A stretch of DNA of 64,000 bases from contig NZ_JAVAMO010000001.1 of assembly GCF_030758345.1 (NCBI RefSeq), forward strand, positions 186,001 through 250,000, written 5' to 3'. The position numbers and the translations under genes are program-made. The stretch comes from Ruegeria discodermiae. GTDB lineage: Bacteria > Pseudomonadota > Alphaproteobacteria > Rhodobacterales > Rhodobacteraceae. This document shows positions 57,772 through 64,000 of the stretch, one piece after another. Under the pieces are notes generated by a model. The model saw only the letters and a list, made by a program, of their open reading frames with translations, was not told where the DNA came from and did no database searches. Every line of letters starts with the position of its first letter. Position 1 is the first letter of the stretch.

Positions 57772-59595
57772 TTAGCCCAGCATGCCCTTACCGTGCCCGA
57801 TGGCCGATTGCATGGTCTTTACCACGACAAAGGCATCGCGCAGATGGCTTCTTTCAAAATCCGACAGGCTGCCCGGCGCCATGAAATTGTCCGGTGCGAG
57901 GCCTGCCTTGACCTGAGCGGCCTGATGTTCCAGCCGGGCGTCTGCGATCAGATCGTAAGCGTCGCGCAGGTCGCGCGCGCCGGACGGGCTGAGCGCGCCG
58001 CTGCGTTCGGCACCATCCAGTCGGGCGCGGGTGTTGACCGGCGTAAGTTGCGCCCGCAGCGCGTAAAGGCGGCCCAGATCAACCACCGGCACGACGCCAT
58101 TATGTTTCATGTCCACCGTATCGCGATGCTCGCCCGAGCGGATGGTGGCCAGACCGCGAAACAGGCCCAGCGGCACGCTGTGCTTGAGCGCGTTCGAAAT
58201 CATATGCGCCACAAAGATCGAGTTGGCGCTGGCGGCGCTCAACGTGTTGGCCTGAATATCCTTGAAGAGTTCGAAGTCCCCTCCGATGGGGCGCAGGTCG
58301 AACATGACGCTGGCCAGCATCTGCGCCTCGGGGTTGGGTTTGGCGATCCAGCCCGCGAAATAGTCGCGCCAGACCCGCACCGGTTGGCACCAGCGCGGAT
58401 TGGTCGCCATCATCTCACCGGGGCAATAGACGTAGCCGCAGGTGTTGAGGCCATCGCAGACGAATTTTGCGAGCGCTGCGAAATAGGCCATATCCGCTTC
58501 GGTTGCGCTGTCATCCAGCATCAGGCAATTGTCCTGATCGCTGACCCCGGTCTGCTCCTGCCGTCCTTGCGAGCCGCAGGCCAGCCACAGGTACGGCACT
58601 GGCGGCGGGCCAAGCTTGGCTTCGGCCAGCGCCAGCAAGCGCCGCGTTGCGGTGTCGGCGATATCGGTGATCAGGCGGGTCACCACGTCATGGCGGTTGC
58701 CGCCTGCCACAAGTTGCACCAGCAGGCGCGGGATCTCGGCGGTGACAGCGGCCATCTCTTCGGCTGTGTCGGCGCGGGCAAGGGCGGCCACCATCTCTGC
58801 CGAGCTGACCGCCTGAAAGCGGGTCAGGTCGGTCTGGGTGACGATGCCCTGCAGCCGCCCGGATTCGGTAATCGGCACATGGCCGATGCGGTGTTCCATC
58901 ATCATGTGCAACACGTCCGACCCGATGGCCGATGGCGGCAGGGTCATCGGCGCGGCGGTCATTACATCGCCCACCGGGGTGGTGCTGGGCAGCGCCTGAG
59001 CCACTACTTTGCCGGACAGATCGCGAATGGTGACGATCCCGCGCAGCAACCCGTCCTGCACCACGCAAAGCGACGAGATGCGGCGATCGCGCATGACCTG
59101 CGCCGCCTGTTGCACCGGTAGATCAGGCGCACAGATCGCCGGATCACGGGCCATCAGCGTCTCGACCGGGCTGGTGGCCAGATCGTTTTGCGGTGTGCGG
59201 GCCTGGCGTTCTCGGTGGAAGAACCGCGCGACGATGGGGTGGTCGCGCCGCAGGGTTGCGATCAGCTCTGCCGGGAGCATCAGCAAGGTCGTTTCGTCGC
59301 TTGCTGTCGCGCTTGTCGCGGCCTTGCCGTCGCGCAGCAAACCGCGCTCGCCGAAGCTGTTGCGCAGACCCAGATTCGAGACCACTTCGCCATTCTCATC
59401 GATCACCTCGACCGATCCGTCATGGATCACGAAGAGGCCAGGCAGGACCTCGCCGAACCGGTAGATCGCCTGCTGCGCCGCGTAAATGCGTATCTCGGTC
59501 TGCGCGGCGATATCGCTCAGCACCTCAGGCTGTAGCGCATCATAGGGATGCACCGATCTGAGGAAGCGAATGATCTGATCCTGGGTCAGGGACAT
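57772..59595 (-). CDS. cNMP-binding / CBS-pair / DUF294 nucleotidyltransferase-like protein
   Basis: A 607-residue cytoplasmic regulatory protein. The N-terminal cyclic-nucleotide-binding domain (about 15-135) has LPGLFVIHDGSVEVIDENGEVVSNLGLRNSFGE. A CBS pair (about 150-275) may bind adenine nucleotides. The DUF294 nucleotidyltransferase domain has ACGSQGRQEQTGVSDQDNCLM, the GSxGRxE...DxD pattern of GlnD-type enzymes. The DUF294 C-terminal helical domain follows. A target protein and modification are unknown. It is downstream of the symporter but separated from it by a terminator. Confidence 0.92.
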   Translation of the reverse strand: MSLTQDQIIRFLRSVHPYDALQPEVLSDIAAQTEIRIYAAQQAIYRFGEVLPGLFVIHDGSVEVIDENGEVVSNLGLRNSFGERGLLRDGKAATSATASDETTLLMLPAELIATLRRDHPIVARFFHRERQARTPQNDLATSPVETLMARDPAICAPDLPVQQAAQVMRDRRISSLCVVQDGLLRGIVTIRDLSGKVVAQALPSTTPVGDVMTAAPMTLPPSAIGSDVLHMMMEHRIGHVPITESGRLQGIVTQTDLTRFQAVSSAEMVAALARADTAEEMAAVTAEIPRLLVQLVAGGNRHDVVTRLITDIADTATRRLLALAEAKLGPPPVPYLWLACGSQGRQEQTGVSDQDNCLMLDDSATEADMAYFAALAKFVCDGLNTCGYVYCPGEMMATNPRWCQPVRVWRDYFAGWIAKPNPEAQMLASVMFDLRPIGGDFELFKDIQANTLSAASANSIFVAHMISNALKHSVPLGLFRGLATIRSGEHRDTVDMKHNGVVPVVDLGRLYALRAQLTPVNTRARLDGAERSGALSPSGARDLRDAYDLIADARLEHQAAQVKAGLAPDNFMAPGSLSDFERSHLRDAFVVVKTMQSAIGHGKGMLG

Positions 59596-59660
59596 GATAC
59601 AACGCCTTGGAGTCTTGTAAGAAAGTCCCGCCGGGCCAGGGCCAGGCGGGAATAGTAGAT

Positions 59661-59697
59661 CAAAAAACGCGGCACATGGAAATCACCCATGTGCCGC
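59661..59697 (-). terminator. Intrinsic terminator of the symporter gene
   Basis: Read on the minus strand, GCGGCACATGG / CCATGTGCCGC (11 bp, 7-base loop) is followed by G and TTTTTT. It separates the symporter unit from the DUF294 unit. Confidence 0.88.
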
Positions 59698-59704
59698 ATC
59701 ATGC

Positions 59705-61489
59705 TCATTTGTTCTGAGCTGCGCCTGCGCCGCGGGGGATGCGAACGCTTTCGACCAATTCAACGATCTCCGGCGGAGTCTCCTTGGTCATGCCGGCTAC
59801 GACGTAGGCGACGCCGAAGTTGATCATTGCACCGATGGCACCGAACGAAGTCGACTTGATCGGACCCAGCAGCGGGTCAGCATCGGTGAACGAGTTGGTG
59901 CCCGGAATGAACAGCCAGCCTTTGTGCAGGAAGATGTAGACCAGGGTCACGATCAGACCTGCCAGCATACCGCAGACCGCGCCGGTGTTGTTGATGCGGG
60001 TCGAGAAGATCCCCATCATCAGCGCCGGGAAGATCGAGGCAGCCGCCAGACCGAAGGCCAAGGCCACAGTTTGCGCTGCAAAACCCGGTGGGTTCAGACC
60101 CAGATAGGTTGCAACAACGATGGCCACGGCCATTGCGATCCGCGCCGCCAGAAGCTCGCCTTTTTCCGAGATCTGCGGGTTGATCGCGCCTTTGACAAGG
60201 TCGTGGGATACAGCCGACGAAATCGCCAGCAACAGACCCGCAGCGGTCGACAGAGCAGCCGCAAGACCACCGGCCGCGACCAGACCGATCACCCAACCCG
60301 GCAGGTTGGCAATCTCGGGATTGGCCAGAACCAGAATGTCGCGGTTGAACTTGGTCAGTTCGTTGCCGACCCAGCCCTTTTCAGCAGCCAGTTCCTGCAT
60401 GTTTTCCGACTGATCGTTATAGTACTGGATCTTGCCGTCGCCGTTCTTGTCTTCCCAGTCCAGCAGACCGGTCTTCTGCCACGTGGCCATCCAGTCATAG
60501 CGCTGATCGTTGTCGATCTGTTCGACCGAAACCGCGCCACCGTCGATACCACCATTGGGCCACATCATATCGGTGATGTTCAGCCGCGCCATTGCGCCAA
60601 CCGCAGGGGCGGTCAGATAGAGCAGAGCGATGAAGACCAGCGTCCAGCCAGCCGACCAACGGGCATCAGCCACACGCGGCACGGTGAAGAAACGCATGAT
60701 CACGTGCGGCAGACCGGCAGTACCGATCATCAGCGACAGGGTGAACAGCACCATGTTCAGTGTGTTCGAGTGATGCGCCGTATAGTCGGCAAAGCCCAGC
60801 TCGGTCACGATTGCGTCCAGCTTGGTCAGCAGGGGTTCGCCGCCTGCAGTGTCACCAAATAGACCCAGGGCCGGGATCGGGTTGCCGGTCAGTTGCAACG
60901 AGATGAAGATTGCCGGGATGGTGTAGGCGGTGATCAGCACGCAGTATTGTGCAACCTGCGTATAGGTCACGCCTTTCATCCCACCGAACACTGCATAGGC
61001 AAACACCACACAGGCGCCGATCAACAGACCGGAGGTGTTGGACACCTCGAGGAAGCGGCCAAAGGCCACGCCTACGCCGGTCATCTGACCAATCACATAG
61101 GTCACCGATGCGACGATCAGGCAGATCACGGCCACGATCCGCGCGGTCTGGCTGTAGAACCGGTCGCCGATGAACTCGGACACGGTGTATTTGCCGAACT
61201 TACGCAGGTAAGGCGCTAGCAGCAACGCCAGCAGCACGTAACCGCCAGTCCAACCCATAAGGAAGGTCGAGTTGTCATAACCGGTAAAGGCAATCAGTCC
61301 CGCCATCGAGATGAACGAGGCCGCAGACATCCAGTCCGCCGCCGTGGCCATACCGTTAGTGACCGGGTGAACGCCGCGCCCAGCAGCATAGAATTCCGAT
61401 GTGGACCCCGCTCGGGCCCAGATCGCGATGCCGATGTATAGCGCGAAGGATGCGCCAACAAACAGCAGGTTGATGGTAAATTGATCCAT
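59705..61489 (-). CDS. Sodium:solute symporter (VC_2705/ActP-like)
   Basis: A 594-residue SSS-family symporter with about 13 TM helices: GIAIWARAGSTSEFYAAGRGVHPVTNGMATAADWMSAASFI is the N-terminal signature. QVAQYCVLITAYTIPAIFIS and AGGLAAALSTAAGLLLAISSAVSHDL form the later core with the Na-site Ser/Thr. It contains an inserted extramembrane loop of about 70 residues with an EF-hand-like DKNGDGKIQYYND. Its genomic partners (DUF4212 and acs) point to acetate or a similar short carboxylate as substrate; this is inference. Confidence 0.92.
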   Translation of the reverse strand: MDQFTINLLFVGASFALYIGIAIWARAGSTSEFYAAGRGVHPVTNGMATAADWMSAASFISMAGLIAFTGYDNSTFLMGWTGGYVLLALLLAPYLRKFGKYTVSEFIGDRFYSQTARIVAVICLIVASVTYVIGQMTGVGVAFGRFLEVSNTSGLLIGACVVFAYAVFGGMKGVTYTQVAQYCVLITAYTIPAIFISLQLTGNPIPALGLFGDTAGGEPLLTKLDAIVTELGFADYTAHHSNTLNMVLFTLSLMIGTAGLPHVIMRFFTVPRVADARWSAGWTLVFIALLYLTAPAVGAMARLNITDMMWPNGGIDGGAVSVEQIDNDQRYDWMATWQKTGLLDWEDKNGDGKIQYYNDQSENMQELAAEKGWVGNELTKFNRDILVLANPEIANLPGWVIGLVAAGGLAAALSTAAGLLLAISSAVSHDLVKGAINPQISEKGELLAARIAMAVAIVVATYLGLNPPGFAAQTVALAFGLAAASIFPALMMGIFSTRINNTGAVCGMLAGLIVTLVYIFLHKGWLFIPGTNSFTDADPLLGPIKSTSFGAIGAMINFGVAYVVAGMTKETPPEIVELVESVRIPRGAGAAQNK

Positions 61490-61503
61490 TTTCCCGCTCT
61501 CCC

Positions 61504-61788
61504 TTATTCTTCATCCACGCCGTATTCGGCGTCTAGCTTGTTCATGCGCCAGGCGTAGTTGAAGATCAGCACGAGAAAGACCAGAATCGATCCCTGCTGA
61601 GCGAACCAAAAGCCCAGATCGGTACCGCCGACGGGGATTCCCGAAAGCAGCGGACGCAGCAGAATGCCGAATCCAAACGACACCAGCGCCCAAATCGCGA
61701 GGCTGATGTAAATGAGGCGCAGGTTGGCCTGCCAATAGCCTTTATCGGCTTCTGCAGCCTGCGCGGAGTTTGATGATTGATCCGCCAT
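61504..61788 (-). CDS. DUF4212 small membrane subunit of the symporter
   Basis: A 94-residue protein with two TM segments (ANLRLIYISLAIWALVSFGFGIL; FWFAQQGSILVFLVLIFNYAWRM), the DUF4212 layout. These are always next to VC_2705-type symporters and probably form an accessory subunit. AAGGAGGAACCC precedes the ATG ending at 61788. The stop is 14 bases before the symporter ATG. Confidence 0.92.
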   Translation of the reverse strand: MADQSSNSAQAAEADKGYWQANLRLIYISLAIWALVSFGFGILLRPLLSGIPVGGTDLGFWFAQQGSILVFLVLIFNYAWRMNKLDAEYGVDEE

Positions 61789-61962
61789 CGCGGGTTCCTC
61801 CTTGCTTCCCTTGTTTGTTTGCCCGGCGTTCGGGCAAATCTCCTCCATTTGCCTGCGCCGTCTTACGGGCATCAGGCATGACTTCTCCGGTCCGCCAAAG
61901 CGGTCAGTCCGGGTCTTTCATCAGGGGGTGGGGCGGAGTGACCCGGCCCCGGTCTTTCCTGC

Positions 61963-62645
61963 CTAGCGCATCGCCCCCTTGACGATGGTGGCAAGGCCCC
62001 GGGCGATCTCGTCGATCTCGCCCATGGCATTGATTCTCTCCAGAACGTCCTGACTGTCGTAATAGGCGATCAGCGGGGCGGTCTGGGCGTGATAGGCGCG
62101 CAACCGGCTGGCAACGGTTTCCGCATTGTCATCGGCGCGGCGCTTGAACTCGGTACCGCCGCAATTGTCGCAGATGCCGTCACTTTGCGGCGTCTTGAAC
62201 GTGTCGTGATAGCCTTCGCCACAATTGGCGCAGGTGTAGCGGCCCGAAATGCGGGTCACCATCGCGTCATCATTGACCTCAAGACTGATGGCGGCGCTGA
62301 CCTTTTGGTCGTTTTCCGCCAGCAAAGTATCGAGCGCCCTGGCCTGCGCGTCCGTGCGCGGAAACCCATCAAGTATGACGCCCTTTGCACAGTCTGGTTC
62401 GGCCAGCCGGTCGCGCAGGATGGCGATGACGATCTCGTCGCTGACCAGATCGCCCGCTTCCATAACGGCCTTGGCCTGCTTGCCGGCCTCGGTTCCGGCG
62501 GCAACCGCAGCGCGAAGCAGATCACCGGTCGAGAGTTGCACCAGACCAAACTGCTCTTCCAGCTTGCGGGCCTGGGTGCCTTTGCCCGCGCCCGGAGGCC
62601 CGAGCAAGATCAGCACGGCGGGGGTGGTGAGAACGCCCGTGTCCA

Positions 62646-62649
<4 letters not shown>
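61963..62649 (-). CDS. adk: Adenylate kinase with zinc-type LID, adjacent to acs
   Basis: The enzyme converts AMP + ATP to 2 ADP. It has 228 residues. The P-loop is [12 protein letters not shown], the AMP site [11 protein letters not shown] and GFPRTDAQ. The LID zinc ligands are CANC and CDNC. Its ATG overlaps the acs stop (ATGA), so the two are cotranslated. The housekeeping adk in Alphaproteobacteria usually lies in the ribosomal-protein operon, so this looks like a pathway-dedicated copy that recycles AMP made by Acs. Confidence 0.93.

Positions 62650-64000
<1,351 letters not shown>

Overview
The window is chromosomal DNA from a GC-rich alphaproteobacterium, almost certainly a Rhodobacteraceae (Roseobacter-group) species. 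Three things support this. Gene order matches that family (rluD-rpoH; SUV3-like helicase / S4 protein / 7Fe ferredoxin / carD). Small families typical of the group are present (DUF6324-, DUF6476- and DUF6494-like). The regulatory grammar is alphaproteobacterial: a GTTC-N7-GTTC LexA box and a tRNA-His with A73 and no G at -1. I see no phage, insertion sequence or CRISPR array. Most of the window is ordinary core genome with a few accessory patches.

Layout. 0-2 kb: riboflavin genes ribB(X)-ribH followed by nusB. 2-6 kb: a LuxR-type solo regulator, a small membrane protein, a candidate structured RNA, an ArsR/SRPBCC pair with a visible operator, an SOS-controlled mmcB, a GNAT enzyme, and tRNA-His and tRNA-Arg. 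6-13 kb: a 1176-residue RTX protein built on an 18-residue repeat, a 7TMR-DISM histidine kinase, an EF-hand protein and a NarL-type response regulator. A 13-bp motif is shared upstream of the RTX and kinase genes. 13-20 kb: rluD and rpoH (with a sigma-32-type promoter), a fasciclin-RTX protein, an RlmL-like methyltransferase, a DksA-type zinc finger and an unknown two-TM protein. 19-33 kb: pepF, a lipase, an SCP2 protein, a TPR protein, the helicase-carD block, cobS/cobT, a CPA2 antiporter and Lrp/hppD. 33-39 kb: a lower-GC patch, a PilM/GspC-like fusion protein, a SIMPL protein, metY and a glycosyltransferase.

39.6-52.7 kb is a reductive pyrimidine-degradation region. preT and preA (dihydropyrimidine dehydrogenase) have a SAM methyltransferase between them. 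Further on are a RutR-type repressor, a Zn amidohydrolase (ureidopropionase type), hydA (dihydropyrimidinase) and an ABC importer with an NMT1-like binding protein. A perfect RutR operator (TTGACCA-N2-TGGTCAA) lies between rutR and the amidohydrolase. Together these would import a pyrimidine-like compound, reduce the ring, open it and deamidate it. Two small unrecognised genes sit inside the operon with overlapping start and stop codons.

52.8-64 kb: an inositol-monophosphatase-family enzyme, a DUF6494-like protein with an Mrp ATPase, a disrupted gene, then an acetate-use cluster on the minus strand. That cluster holds acetyl-CoA synthetase (cut by the window end), a second-type adenylate kinase, a DUF4212/sodium-solute symporter pair, a cNMP/CBS/DUF294 protein, a small membrane protein and a membrane-bound HAMP/PAS/DnaQ-exonuclease. 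Acs makes AMP, and the adjacent kinase can return it to ADP.
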